From Clostridia bacterium (GTDB lineage Bacteria; Bacillota; Clostridia; Christensenellales; CAG-314), in the NCBI GenBank assembly GCA_017457305.1, contig JAFTHP010000038.1, positions 1-42,507 of the forward strand: a stretch of DNA of 42,507 nt, in the 5' to 3' direction. The notes beneath the pieces are model-generated. The model worked only from the letters and a program-made list of their open reading frames with translations. It had not been told where the DNA came from and made no database searches. Positions 33,968-42,201 of this stretch are shown in pieces. Numbering within the stretch: the first letter of the stretch is position 1; each line of letters opens with the position of its first letter. A program made the translations under genes and the position numbers.

Positions 33968-34936
33968 TTATTTCTTTTCTACAAGATGGATTGCAAAGCC
34001 CAAAACTTCATCCCTGAGATAAGCAACTGTCATGCGACCGGAGGCATCGTACTTGAAGGATGATTCGTCAAAAGCAATGCCTTGGTTGGATAGTTGCCAT
34101 ACAGCACGCTTAACGTTACCTGTGGATACTGCAATGTGACCGTGTGTTCCACGTCCGTTGCCCTTCATGCACTCCACTTGTGTGCTAGCAAATACGCTAC
34201 TGTTACCAACCTTTGTGCCCCAACCAAACAATGCTTCAAATTGCTTCGCTGTTGCAATGGCTTGTTGTTCGTCATCGCAGTTTACGCCAATGTGAACAAG
34301 TTGGAAGTTGAGCATCTTGTTAACGGCAGTTTTGCATAGAGCAGTAATTTCCTCCCACTTTTCTTCCTTTACAAGCTTATCTGGAACAATCCAGCTACCG
34401 CCACAGCAAACAACCTTGGGGTTAGCTAGGTAGTTGTTGAGATTGCCTTCGTTTACGCCACCTGTTGGCATAAACTTCATTTGGAAGTAAGGCGCGGAAA
34501 TGGCCTTGATATAGTTGATTCCGCCAGCTTGTTCTGCTGGGAAGAATTTTACAAAGTTCAAACCAAGCTCCATAGCTTGTTCAATTTGGCTACCGTTTGC
34601 CACACCTGGGCAGAAAGGAACGCCTTGATCCATACAGTGCTTAACGATTCTTGGGTTAAGACCAGGTGCTACACAGAACTTTGCACCAGCTGCAATAGCT
34701 GCGTCAACTTGTTCGGTTGTTAGTACTATGCCTGCGCCAACAAACATATCGGGATAAGCCTTTGTCATTGCGGAAATAACCTTGTCGGCACCTGCTGCAC
34801 GGAAGGTAACTTCTGCTGCGTGAATACCACCATCGTACAATGCTTTTGCAAGATGAACGGCATTTTCAATTTTTTCCAATTTAATTACAGGGATGATACC
34901 TGTACACTCCATAAGTTCTAAAAATTTGTTGTCCAT
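33968..34936 (-). CDS. eda: KDPG aldolase fused to a VOC-like domain
   Basis: 322 residues. Residues about 1-210 are a class I KDPG/KHG aldolase: IIPVIK, AEVTFRA (catalytic Glu), VGAGIVLT and the Schiff-base Lys in FVKFFPAE (about 128), then FMPTGGV and CGGSWIV. It splits KDPG into pyruvate and glyceraldehyde 3-phosphate. The last 110 residues, beginning FQLVHIGVN and containing THGHIAVST, look like a vicinal-oxygen-chelate (glyoxalase-like) domain, longer than the usual 210-residue Eda. The ATG at 34936 is preferred; 34981 would add 15 residues without homology. It is the first gene of eda-kdgK-TIM-kduI. Confidence 0.93.
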   Translation of the reverse strand: MDNKFLELMECTGIIPVIKLEKIENAVHLAKALYDGGIHAAEVTFRAAGADKVISAMTKAYPDMFVGAGIVLTTEQVDAAIAAGAKFCVAPGLNPRIVKHCMDQGVPFCPGVANGSQIEQAMELGLNFVKFFPAEQAGGINYIKAISAPYFQMKFMPTGGVNEGNLNNYLANPKVVCCGGSWIVPDKLVKEEKWEEITALCKTAVNKMLNFQLVHIGVNCDDEQQAIATAKQFEALFGWGTKVGNSSVFASTQVECMKGNGRGTHGHIAVSTGNVKRAVWQLSNQGIAFDESSFKYDASGRMTVAYLRDEVLGFAIHLVEKK

Positions 34937-34991
34937 ACCTATAACTTCTCCGTATGTATTTTTTTGATTTGTACCCCTCAAAATATGGCAA

Positions 34992-35060
34992 AAAGGGCAT
35001 AATATCCCCTTTGCAAACTTCGAGTATTTATATTATAACTTTATATGTCAATTTAGTACA
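34992..35060 (-). promoter_or_regulatory. Promoter region and leader hairpin of the eda operon
   Basis: A consensus -35 TTGACA (35046-35051) with a 17-bp spacer gives -10 AATACT (35023-35028). A consensus TATAAT (35032-35037) with a weak TGTACT is the alternative. Between promoter and gene, AAAGGG and CCCTTT arms (34994-35012) can form a hairpin followed by T residues, which might act as an attenuator. Confidence 0.45.
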
Positions 35061-35106
35061 TACAAAATCTGTATTATTTTATGCACAAAACAGACACCGA
35101 AAAATG

Positions 35107-35856
35107 CTATTTTTGCTTTACAAAATTGGTCAATTTGCCAATATTTTGGACGGTAACCGTAACTGTATCGCCATCAACAATTTTACTGCAACCTTGTGGC
35201 GTACCCGTTAGGATAATATCGCCAGCGTGCAAGGTCATCACTTTGCTTACAAAGGACAATGCCGCAAGGGGGCTATTTATCATTTCACAGCTGTTGCCGC
35301 GTTGCTTTTCTACCCCATTAACTTGTGTGGTTAGTACCGTGTTGGATAGGTCTAGCTCCGTTTGAAGTAGTCCGCTTAGTGGGCAAAAGGTATCAAAACC
35401 CTTGGCACGAGTCCATTGTCCGTCCTTCTTTTGCAAGATACGCTCGGTAACGTCGTTGGCAATGGTATAGCCCAGGATATGTTGTGCCGCTTGGTCAACT
35501 TCAACGTCACGACAAGTGTCCTTGACAACTACCGCAATTTCCCCTTCGAACTCAACGTGCTGAGCAACAGGTGGTAACAAAATATGTTGGCCGTTTGCGA
35601 TAATACTAGTTGTTGGCTTTAGAAAAATTAGCGGTTCTACTGCAGCTTTAGAGCCAAATTCCTCGGCATGCTTGTAGTAGTTTAGCCCAAGCGCAACAAT
35701 CTTGGATGGATTGCAAAAGGGAATTTCTTGTCCGTCTAGCTGTTTGTCCGTCACTGTATATTTGCCAAAAATATCCCCTTCAACAAGATAAAACTTGTCT
35801 TCTACCAAAGCAACGTAGTGCTCCTTGCCCTGGTTTACAATGTGTTTAATTAGCAT
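35107..35856 (-). CDS. Fumarylacetoacetate hydrolase-family protein
   Basis: 249 residues. The FAH fold is shown by IVALGLNYYKHAEEFG, FLKPTTS, the metal ligands in VEFEGEIAVVV, GYTIANDVTERILQKKDGQWTRAKGFDTF and the late DIILTGTPQG. The family includes hydratases, decarboxylases and hydrolases of 2-keto acids. Next to kduD and eda it may hydrolyse or isomerise a 2-keto-3-deoxy sugar acid, but no defined step is missing from the pathway. ATG at 35856 is chosen over 35913 because CGGAG precedes it and the upstream stretch looks non-coding. Confidence 0.88.
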   Translation of the reverse strand: MLIKHIVNQGKEHYVALVEDKFYLVEGDIFGKYTVTDKQLDGQEIPFCNPSKIVALGLNYYKHAEEFGSKAAVEPLIFLKPTTSIIANGQHILLPPVAQHVEFEGEIAVVVKDTCRDVEVDQAAQHILGYTIANDVTERILQKKDGQWTRAKGFDTFCPLSGLLQTELDLSNTVLTTQVNGVEKQRGNSCEMINSPLAALSFVSKVMTLHAGDIILTGTPQGCSKIVDGDTVTVTVQNIGKLTNFVKQK

Positions 35857-35976
35857 ACAAAAACGCTCCGTTTTGTACAACAAAAGTTCAATCGTATTGC
35901 AAGCATACTGCACAAGTAACGATATTTAACACCTTTTTGTTGCACATTTAATTGTTGTTAGTTTGTATAATGAAAT

Positions 35977-36004
35977 GGGGACGACACACAGTTGTGTCCT
36001 CCCC
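35977..36004 (-). terminator. Terminator after kduD
   Basis: On the coding strand GGGGA-GACACA pairs with TGTGTC-TCCCC around a four-base loop, with one G bulge on each side, followed by ATTTCATT. It lies 17 bp after the kduD stop. Confidence 0.75.
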
Positions 36005-36020
36005 AAAATTTTGCTAGTAA

Positions 36021-36776
36021 TTAGCGACCAAGCCATCCGCCGTCAACTGCAAGTGTAAAACCATTTACGTAGTCGGATGCGGAAGAAGCAAGGAATACGC
36101 CTGCGCCCATGATGTCATCTGGTGTGCCCCAACGACCTGCTGGGATACGTTCCAAGATAGCTTCGCTACGTTCTGCATCGGCACGCAAAGCTTGTGTGTT
36201 GTTTGTTGCCATATATCCTGGAGCAATTGCGTTTACGTTGATTCCGTACTTAGCCCATTCGTTAGCCATGCTCATTGTCATACCCTTAACGGCAGATTTA
36301 CTTGCTGTGTAACTAGGTACACGGATACCGCCTTGGTAACTTAGCATGCTGGCAACACTGATGATCTTTCCGCCGCCGCCTTGCTTTATAAATTGTTGCG
36401 CAACTGCTTGGCTAAAGAAGAATACTGTTTTTGCATTGACAGCCATAACACTATCCCAGTTTGCTTCGGAAAATTCGATTGCATCTTCACGCTTGATGAT
36501 ACCAGCATTGTTTACCAAAATATCTACGCGACCAAATGTTTCGATTGTCTTTGCGATAATGCGGTCGATTGGTTCAATGGTGATTAGGTTTTCTACCATA
36601 TATTGGAAGTTTTCTGCACCGAGCATATCTTGTGTTGCTTGGCTGGAAACCACACTAACACCCATAACCTTTGCACCAGCTTCTACAAAAGCTTTGCAAA
36701 AACCTTGTCCCAAACCTGTGTCACTACCTGTTACGATAGCTACCTTACCTTTTAGACTAAATTGATCCAAAATCAT
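36021..36776 (-). CDS. kduD: 2-deoxy-D-gluconate 3-dehydrogenase (KduD)
   Basis: 251 residues, a classical SDR. NAD site TGSDTGLG (about 16-23), NNAGI (about 90), catalytic Ser in SVASM and Tyr-Lys in YTASK (about 155). The C-terminus GRWGTPDDIMGAGVFLASS and DYVNGFTLAVDGGWLGR is close to known KduD proteins. It reduces 2,5-diketo-3-deoxygluconate to 2-keto-3-deoxygluconate and completes the branch for unsaturated uronates. AAAGGAGAA precedes the ATG. It is a single-gene unit with its own promoter, operator-like repeat and terminator. Confidence 0.95.
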   Translation of the reverse strand: MILDQFSLKGKVAIVTGSDTGLGQGFCKAFVEAGAKVMGVSVVSSQATQDMLGAENFQYMVENLITIEPIDRIIAKTIETFGRVDILVNNAGIIKREDAIEFSEANWDSVMAVNAKTVFFFSQAVAQQFIKQGGGGKIISVASMLSYQGGIRVPSYTASKSAVKGMTMSMANEWAKYGINVNAIAPGYMATNNTQALRADAERSEAILERIPAGRWGTPDDIMGAGVFLASSASDYVNGFTLAVDGGWLGR

Positions 36777-36819
36777 TGAAATAATTCTCCTTTTATATGA
36801 TTTTTTGTTTTACAAAATA

Positions 36820-36858
36820 ATAATATAACTCTTTTTAGATATTTGCAAGGGCAAATAT
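36820..36858 (-). promoter_or_regulatory. kduD promoter with overlapping inverted repeat
   Basis: -35 TTGCAA (36843-36848), 17-bp spacer, -10 TATTAT (36820-36825). A perfect inverted repeat, ATATTTGC-AAGG-GCAAATAT (36839-36858), covers the -35 box, an ideal position for a repressor. A TTATCCGTAT-type sequence (36876-36885) lies further upstream. Confidence 0.65.
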
Positions 36859-36912
36859 ATTCTTTTTTATGTACAATACGGATAATCTGGGCAAATTTTT
36901 GTGACAAATTGC

Positions 36913-37941
36913 TTAAAAGATGCCAACGGCACGAAGTACAACAATTTCCAAGAAAATGGTAACAGCCGATAGCAACGTTGTCCAAACCACCACTTGACCA
37001 GCAAGTTCGTCGTCGGCACCCATTTCCTTTGCCATTATTGCCGATGACACAGCCGTTGGTGTGCCAAATACTGCAATGTAGGCGGCAAAATGCTGTCCTT
37101 GAAGGGATGGAAACAACAAGTATGCCAAAGTAAGGCTAACAGCAGGAACGGCAACACAACGAATAAGTGTGGTAGCAAGAACAGGTTTCCACAAACGCTT
37201 TACCGCCGAAACGGTAAATCTGCCACCCAACACAATCAAGGAAAATGGCGTTGCGGTGTTGGCTACGTATTGCAGAGCCTTGTAAAAGAAGGTTACTTCG
37301 CTATCAAAGATAGTAAAGCTCTTTAGTCTAAATGACCAATTCAACTCAACAAACAATGCACGGATAAGCAAAACAACAAGTCCGCCAACAACCGCCAAAA
37401 TCAATGGGTTAGTTACTGTGCCCTTGAGCACCTTGATAAATGGCGATTTCTTTTGCGAAGCTTGCTCTAGCTGTGGAGCTTGATTGTTGTAAACGGTAAG
37501 TGCTACAACGGCAAGCATATTGAACAATGGAATAGTAAATGCAGACAATACACTAGCTGCAGCTGCCCCTTGCGCTCCAAACAATGCTGTTGCAAGTGGC
37601 ACGCCGATAAGGGCAAAGTTGCTCCTAAAAATACCTTGAATAACAGCACCGCATTGCCCCTTGTCCTTTACAAACAAAGGTGTAACAACCATTGCCACAG
37701 CAAAAATTACAATGATAGCACAAACTGCGTAAAGCACAAAAGTCCAGTTGATTTGTCCAATATTTTCAATGTTATACACGTTGTAAAAAAGCAATGCTGG
37801 AAGCAACACCTTGAACACCAGCTTGTTTCCTGTGTTAAGAAAACTGTCGGATAAAAATCCTACTCGCTTTAGCAAATAGCCTACAACAATGAGTATAATA
37901 AGTGGCAAAACTGCATTTGCCGCAAAGATAAATGAGCCCAT
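36913..37941 (-). CDS. AEC-family auxin-efflux-like permease
   Basis: 342 residues with about ten membrane helices. The opening FAANAVLPLIILIVVGYLLKRVGF, the segment NKLVFKVLLPALLFYNVYN, the motif FRSNFALIGVPLA and the late FGTPTAVSSAIMAKEMG are typical of AEC proteins, which carry organic acids or malate-like anions. Between uronate genes it may move a sugar acid or an end product. ATG at 37941 has AGGAATC before it and the N-terminus usual for the family. A start at 37995 would sit inside an inverted repeat. Confidence 0.88.
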   Translation of the reverse strand: MGSFIFAANAVLPLIILIVVGYLLKRVGFLSDSFLNTGNKLVFKVLLPALLFYNVYNIENIGQINWTFVLYAVCAIIVIFAVAMVVTPLFVKDKGQCGAVIQGIFRSNFALIGVPLATALFGAQGAAAASVLSAFTIPLFNMLAVVALTVYNNQAPQLEQASQKKSPFIKVLKGTVTNPLILAVVGGLVVLLIRALFVELNWSFRLKSFTIFDSEVTFFYKALQYVANTATPFSLIVLGGRFTVSAVKRLWKPVLATTLIRCVAVPAVSLTLAYLLFPSLQGQHFAAYIAVFGTPTAVSSAIMAKEMGADDELAGQVVVWTTLLSAVTIFLEIVVLRAVGIF

Positions 37942-37967
37942 AAATAAATGATTCCTATTTGACATAT

Positions 37968-38005
37968 TGTACAACAACTGAGTTTTAGACAGCATTTGTT
38001 GTACA
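37968..38005. repeat. Inverted repeat upstream of the AEC permease gene
   Basis: TGTACAACAA (37968-37977) and TTGTTGTACA (37996-38005) are perfect inverted copies 18 bp apart, between the ligase stop and the permease start. The same ten bases occur at 35874-35883, just before the FAH-family gene. They are candidate operator half-sites. Confidence 0.5.
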
Positions 38006-38016
38006 CTTAAAGATTA

Positions 38017-39582
38017 CTAGTCTTGCGTGTATGGATATTTTTGCAAAGCATTGAAGTCTACCTTGCCAAGTTTTGTGAGGGGCATTTCTGGCAGAACTTC
38101 TACAAGTCTTGGAACGGAATAGCGCATAAGGTTTTTGCTGCAAACATCCACTACAAGCTTGGTAGCTTGGTCGTTATCCATTGGCTCGGTAAGTGTTACG
38201 TAAGCCTTTAGATATTGTTTTTGGTTGTACTTGTATGGCACAACACACGCTTCGACAATTTGTGGCAACGTTTTGATGCAACGTTCAATTTCGGCAGGGA
38301 ACACGTTTACTGCAGCAATCTTGATGGAACGCTTTTTGCGATCAACAACGTACAAAAATCCGTCATTATCAATGTAGCCAATATCGCCAGTTTTTACACC
38401 ACCCCGTTGTGTGTCGAAGCTTTCGCCACCGTCAATATATCCGTCCATAAGGCCTGGGGTGCAAATGACAATTTCGCCAAGGGTGTTTGCTGGAAGCTCG
38501 TTGCCTTGTTCGTCCACGACGTAGGCTTTGCAGTTGAGCAATGGTTTTCCGCAACTGTTTTTGCGGTAATTTTGGTAGTTATTTACTGCGCAAACCCCAC
38601 AAGTTTCCGTCAAACCATAGCCACGCATTAGGCGGGCTTTACTTCCGTAACGCGCAAGCACGGTGTCGGCCATTTCCACCAAAGACTCGTCAACTACGTC
38701 CCCACCACACCAAATTACGTCGATGTTCTTGATGTGCTTGCCTCTAAAGGGCTTGTATGCAAGCATCTTTTTTACCATCACTGGTACTGTTGCCCACATT
38801 GTTATCTTGTGGGTTGCAAAACACTTGTTAACGTCCTTTAGGTTGAATTTGGGTACAAGCGCCAAAGATAGTTTTAGCGCTAGCGACGTATGCACTCCTA
38901 CGCACAATCCGTATGCGTGGAAGACAGGCAACGTTACAAGGCTTGTTTCCTTGCCTGTGGCAACGGGATGATACATATCCAATAAGGACGTTGCAACATC
39001 GTTAAATGCCTTGTTGGTTAGTCGCACAATTTTGGCTTCGCCACTAGTTCCGCCACTGTGCATATAGCAAACGATATCATCTGCCGTGCCAACACTTGGG
39101 GTTTGCAGGCCGTCCTTTAGCAAACTGCGGTACTTGATAACCTTTTCCCTTTTGCCAATATTTCCGTACAAGGCAAAGATTGGCTTGCGCCAAGTAACGT
39201 AGTCGGCAATGGAACAGCGAATAAGTATTTGGCCAAGTTCTTGCAGGGGTTTTTCGTCCCTGACCAAAATGTCGTAGAACAACAGCGCCTTGGATTGCGT
39301 TTTTTGCAAGTTTTCCTTTAGCATTGGCAAAGGTGTTACCGGGTGAACAATGTTTGCCACTAGTCCTAGGTGCGAGCAAGCGTAAAAAGCCACAAGGCTG
39401 TGTGGGCATGTGGGCAAATAAATGGTAACAACGTCCCCCTTGACTAGCCCCAAGGAAGACAATCCCGCAGCAAAGCGGTCAATCTCCTTTAGGAAACTTT
39501 CCATAGGGATTTTGTGCCCCATATAACTAACAAAGGCGTGCTTGTTGTGATTTTGTTGTATGTATTGATAACAATTTGACAA
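38017..39582 (-). CDS. AMP-forming acyl-CoA synthetase/ligase (ANL family)
   Basis: 521 residues. ANL motifs are in order: MHSGGTSGEAKIV (about 173, phosphate loop), RGYGLTETCGV (about 319), KTGDIGYIDNDGFLYVVDRKK (about 394) and the C-terminal PLTKLGKVDF with the catalytic Lys. It adenylates a carboxylic acid and normally transfers it to CoA. The acid is not identifiable; long- or medium-chain fatty acids are likely. The start is TTG at 39582, with GGAGGA eight bases before it. An upstream GTG (39633) has poor spacing to any ribosome site. It has a consensus promoter. There is no evident link to pectin use. Confidence 0.88.
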   Translation of the reverse strand: MSNCYQYIQQNHNKHAFVSYMGHKIPMESFLKEIDRFAAGLSSLGLVKGDVVTIYLPTCPHSLVAFYACSHLGLVANIVHPVTPLPMLKENLQKTQSKALLFYDILVRDEKPLQELGQILIRCSIADYVTWRKPIFALYGNIGKREKVIKYRSLLKDGLQTPSVGTADDIVCYMHSGGTSGEAKIVRLTNKAFNDVATSLLDMYHPVATGKETSLVTLPVFHAYGLCVGVHTSLALKLSLALVPKFNLKDVNKCFATHKITMWATVPVMVKKMLAYKPFRGKHIKNIDVIWCGGDVVDESLVEMADTVLARYGSKARLMRGYGLTETCGVCAVNNYQNYRKNSCGKPLLNCKAYVVDEQGNELPANTLGEIVICTPGLMDGYIDGGESFDTQRGGVKTGDIGYIDNDGFLYVVDRKKRSIKIAAVNVFPAEIERCIKTLPQIVEACVVPYKYNQKQYLKAYVTLTEPMDNDQATKLVVDVCSKNLMRYSVPRLVEVLPEMPLTKLGKVDFNALQKYPYTQD

Positions 39583-39649
39583 ATTTGAAGTCCTCCAGGT
39601 AGTGCCTAGTAAGTAGATACAGCTAAAAAGCACAACCTTCTACACATAC

Positions 39650-39678
39650 ATTATACCACTACACACACAAGTAGTCAA
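39650..39678 (-). promoter_or_regulatory. Promoter of the ANL ligase gene
   Basis: -35 TTGACT (39673-39678), 17-bp spacer, -10 TATAAT (39650-39655). The 326-bp gap 39583-39908 holds this promoter and the opposite one of the apt gene. Confidence 0.85.
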
Positions 39679-39834
39679 TGGTAGATTGTTTCAAAATATA
39701 TCAAACAACCACCCAATACGACCATCAAAACCAAAAAGTTGACAAAGATTATAACAACACTAAAACATATTGTTCCGTTGCGTTACAAACGTACAACAAG
39801 ACAATAATTTGTGGTAGCAAAAAGTTAAATGTCA

Positions 39835-39863
39835 TTGACATTGCACGATTAATGTAGTACAAT
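39835..39863 (+). promoter_or_regulatory. Promoter of the phosphoribosyltransferase gene
   Basis: -35 TTGACA (39835-39840), 17-bp spacer, -10 TACAAT (39858-39863). The leader is about 40 bases, too short for a purine riboswitch. It contains TTGTTG...CAACAA arms. Confidence 0.85.
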
Positions 39864-39908
39864 ACACCTTGTTGTTGACATACAACAAATTACATACAGA
39901 GGTGTGTT

Positions 39909-40445
39909 ATGAAAACTTACGAAGTAGACCTACACGGTTACAAAGCACAATTACCAATTCTTCCACTACCAAACGGCGTACAAATTTGCTTCTTCAACCT
40001 TCACGGCAATGCGGAAATGACAGAACATTGCGGAAAGGAACTTGCAAAGATGGTTGCTGATTGCGACGTTTTGCTAACAGCAGAAAGCAAAGGTCTACAA
40101 CTTACACACGTAATTGCACGCGAGCTTGGACACAAGTTCTACGCAGTTGCACGCAAGAGCTTGAAGCTCTACATGCAAGATGGACTTTCCATTGTAATCA
40201 ACTCCTCCATCACAACAGGCAAGGAACAACGTTTGTACATTTCCAAGCACGATGCCGATTTGCTAAAGGGTAAAAAAGTTGGTATCATCGATGACGTTGT
40301 AAGCACAGGCAACAGCCTTGTTGGCCTAGAAAAGCTTGTTGAGCTTGCTGGCGGAATCATCTGCAAAAAGGCATTTGTTTTGGCAGAAGGCGATGCAAAG
40401 GACCGCACAGATATTTGCTTCCTAGATACTATCCCATTGCTATAA
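39909..40445 (+). CDS. apt: Adenine phosphoribosyltransferase-like protein
   Basis: 178 residues, a type I phosphoribosyltransferase. The PRPP loop reads VGIIDDVVSTGNSL (about 124-137). TAESKGLQLTHVIARELGHKFYAVARKSLKLYM is the purine-site half seen in Apt-type enzymes. It would salvage adenine (or another purine) to the nucleotide with PRPP. GAGGTG precedes the ATG. The specificity is inferred from overall resemblance; xanthine or another purine cannot be excluded. It is a single-gene unit with its own promoter and terminator. Confidence 0.87.
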   Translation: MKTYEVDLHGYKAQLPILPLPNGVQICFFNLHGNAEMTEHCGKELAKMVADCDVLLTAESKGLQLTHVIARELGHKFYAVARKSLKLYMQDGLSIVINSSITTGKEQRLYISKHDADLLKGKKVGIIDDVVSTGNSLVGLEKLVELAGGIICKKAFVLAEGDAKDRTDICFLDTIPLL

Positions 40446-40522
40446 TTTGCACAAGAAATGTTATTACAAACATACAATTAAAGCTGTTTAACACCTTTAA
40501 TTGTGCACTACACTAAAACCAC

Positions 40523-40557
40523 AAGCAGTTATTTCACAAAGAAAATAGCTGCTTTTT
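40523..40557 (+). terminator. Terminator of the apt gene
   Basis: AAGCAG-TATTT arms (40523-40534) pair with AAATA-CTGCTT (40543-40554), with one mismatch, followed by T residues. Confidence 0.8.
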
Positions 40558-40671
40558 TGTTGCAAGTTTAACAAAAAAAAACACAATATTAGCCAAGGTT
40601 TTTGGCAGTAAATTGTTAGCTGTTTGGTATTTACTAAAAGGCTTGTTGATTTATTCAACATCAAAAAAAGG

Positions 40672-40708
40672 GCAAAAAAAAGACCTGTTCGACTGTGCCG
40701 AATAGGTC
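40672..40708 (-). terminator. Terminator of the HAD-rluA operon
   Basis: GACCT-TTCG arms pair with CGAA-AGGTC (40682-40708), with one mismatch. On the minus strand a T tract follows. It lies 8 bp after the rluA stop. Confidence 0.85.
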
Positions 40709-40715
40709 CTTTTGA

Positions 40716-41567
40716 TTAGTAAATATCAACTTGTTCTTGCCAGTTGCAGTTGGATACAACGGTAATTTCTTCCTTGGTGTAGGGATGGGAAAAACGCAAC
40801 TTGTGACAGCAAAGCATTATCCTTTCCCCTAGATATGCGCCGTACAGCTTGTCACCAACTATGGGACAGCCGATATGTGCCATGTGTGCTCTTAGTTGGT
40901 GGGTGCGCCCTGTTAGTGGGCACAACTCCATCAAGGTAAAGTTGTCGTACTTGGCAATAACCTTGTAGGTTGTTATCGCTTGTTTGCCACAGCTATCTAC
41001 TATTGTTTTGTTGGTAGCGTCATCACGCGACAGACAAGCGTCAATAGTTCCACTTTGCTGTTCGGGGCAACCACATACCACTGCTAGATACGTTTTGTGT
41101 ATTTGATGCTCAAACATCATCCTGTTGAGCCTTTCTGCCGTTATTTGGTCCAATGCGCCTAGCACCAAGCCTTGCGTTGTTTTATCTAAACGTGTAACCA
41201 AGTGCAAGGAAAAACCTTGTCCAAAGGTTGTTGCCAGCATGTTGCCAAAGGTTTCGTTTGTGTGCGCCCTGTCGGGGTGAATTGCCACACCAAAAGGCTT
41301 TTCCGCCACGTACAAATATTCGTCCGCAAAGACAATTTGTGCCTTATTTTGAGCAAATTGTGGGGTTTGGGGCTGTTCGTAGCTTTCCAAAAGCACTTTG
41401 TCCCCTTCTTTCAAGGTGTAGCGCACGGTGACAGTTTGACCGTTTACGCTGATGTTGCCGTTGTACTTCATCCGCTTGATTTGCGTTGTGGAATACTGGT
41501 TTTGCTCAAAATACTGCAACAGCGTTTTTCCGTGCAGATTGCCGTCCACCACAAATGTTATCTTCAT
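40716..41567 (-). CDS. RluA-family pseudouridine synthase
   Basis: 283 residues. An N-terminal S4-like RNA-binding segment (about 10-65, QIKRMKYNGNISVNGQTV) is followed by the catalytic domain with HLVTRLDKTTQGLVL (catalytic Asp about 123) and the late LCPLTGRTHQLRAHMAHIGCPIVGDKLYG. It isomerises uridine in rRNA or tRNA; the target site is not predictable. It starts one base after the HAD gene stop, with only a weak GAG as ribosome site, so translation is coupled. Confidence 0.94.
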   Translation of the reverse strand: MKITFVVDGNLHGKTLLQYFEQNQYSTTQIKRMKYNGNISVNGQTVTVRYTLKEGDKVLLESYEQPQTPQFAQNKAQIVFADEYLYVAEKPFGVAIHPDRAHTNETFGNMLATTFGQGFSLHLVTRLDKTTQGLVLGALDQITAERLNRMMFEHQIHKTYLAVVCGCPEQQSGTIDACLSRDDATNKTIVDSCGKQAITTYKVIAKYDNFTLMELCPLTGRTHQLRAHMAHIGCPIVGDKLYGAYLGERIMLCCHKLRFSHPYTKEEITVVSNCNWQEQVDIY

Positions 41568-41568
41568 A

Positions 41569-42195
41569 TCACTCTTTTGTGGCTCTTTGAGCCTTTTTTA
41601 GGTGGCGTTGTTCGTCAATATCCACCAAGCATTGACCGTCCTTGTAGCAAAGGGTTATTGTGTCGCCCTTTACCAAGTATCCTAGCTTAGCTAGCTTGAA
41701 CATAGGGATGTCGGAGTAGCTGTCGGAGTAAAATGCCTCTAACGGAGTGTCGCCAAATTGAGCCTTGTAGCACTCTACCTTTTTGTAGCCGTAGCAATGT
41801 GCCCCTGTTAGCTTGCCGCTGTATAGGTCCAGTTCCGTTGCAATGACAGTTAGCCCCAACCTGTGACATGCTTCTTCTACCAAAAAGCGGGGGGATGCGG
41901 AAATAATCAAGTCGTCGTCTTGACGTTGTTTTAGGTACCAATCCTTGAAACGCCACATATTCTTATCCCAAAAATGCCTTACAAACCACTCTTTTTTGGG
42001 GATAAAATGCACAAAAAATGCCAATCCGTGCAAAAAGGCATTTTTGTTGATTATCCTACAAACGTACAACAGCCAAAATACAAATTGCACAGGCGTGTAC
42101 AATAGCAGATAGGGCAATCGGATGTAGCAAAACAGATTGAATTGTAGCAAACTGTTGCTTTTTATAATTGTTCTGTCAAAATCGTATGCTTTCAT
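41569..42195 (-). CDS. HAD-IB family phosphatase, likely leaderless
   Basis: 208 residues. The nucleophile motif is Y-D-F-D-R-T (Asp5 and Asp7), then SAS (phosphate Ser), KKVECYK (Lys) and YSDSYSDIPM (acidic pair, about 156-163). This is the phosphoserine-phosphatase-like HAD-IB pattern. A hydrophobic cap segment (LPYLLLYTPVQFVFWLLYVC) suggests a membrane-near substrate such as a phospholipid phosphate. The promoter's -10 box ends only 6 bases before this ATG, so the mRNA would begin at or within a base of the start codon. A longer start at 42273 would lie upstream of the promoter. It is co-transcribed with rluA. Confidence 0.86.
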   Translation of the reverse strand: MKAYDFDRTIIKSNSLLQFNLFCYIRLPYLLLYTPVQFVFWLLYVCRIINKNAFLHGLAFFVHFIPKKEWFVRHFWDKNMWRFKDWYLKQRQDDDLIISASPRFLVEEACHRLGLTVIATELDLYSGKLTGAHCYGYKKVECYKAQFGDTPLEAFYSDSYSDIPMFKLAKLGYLVKGDTITLCYKDGQCLVDIDEQRHLKKAQRATKE

Positions 42196-42201
42196 AGTCA
42201 A

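Noticed and set aside
23791..35930. Recurring AACGATATT or AACGATGTT words in intergenic DNA (near 23793, 25417 and 35918)
   Set aside because: Only eight or nine bases are shared, with no fixed position relative to promoters. This is expected by chance in such AT-rich gaps.
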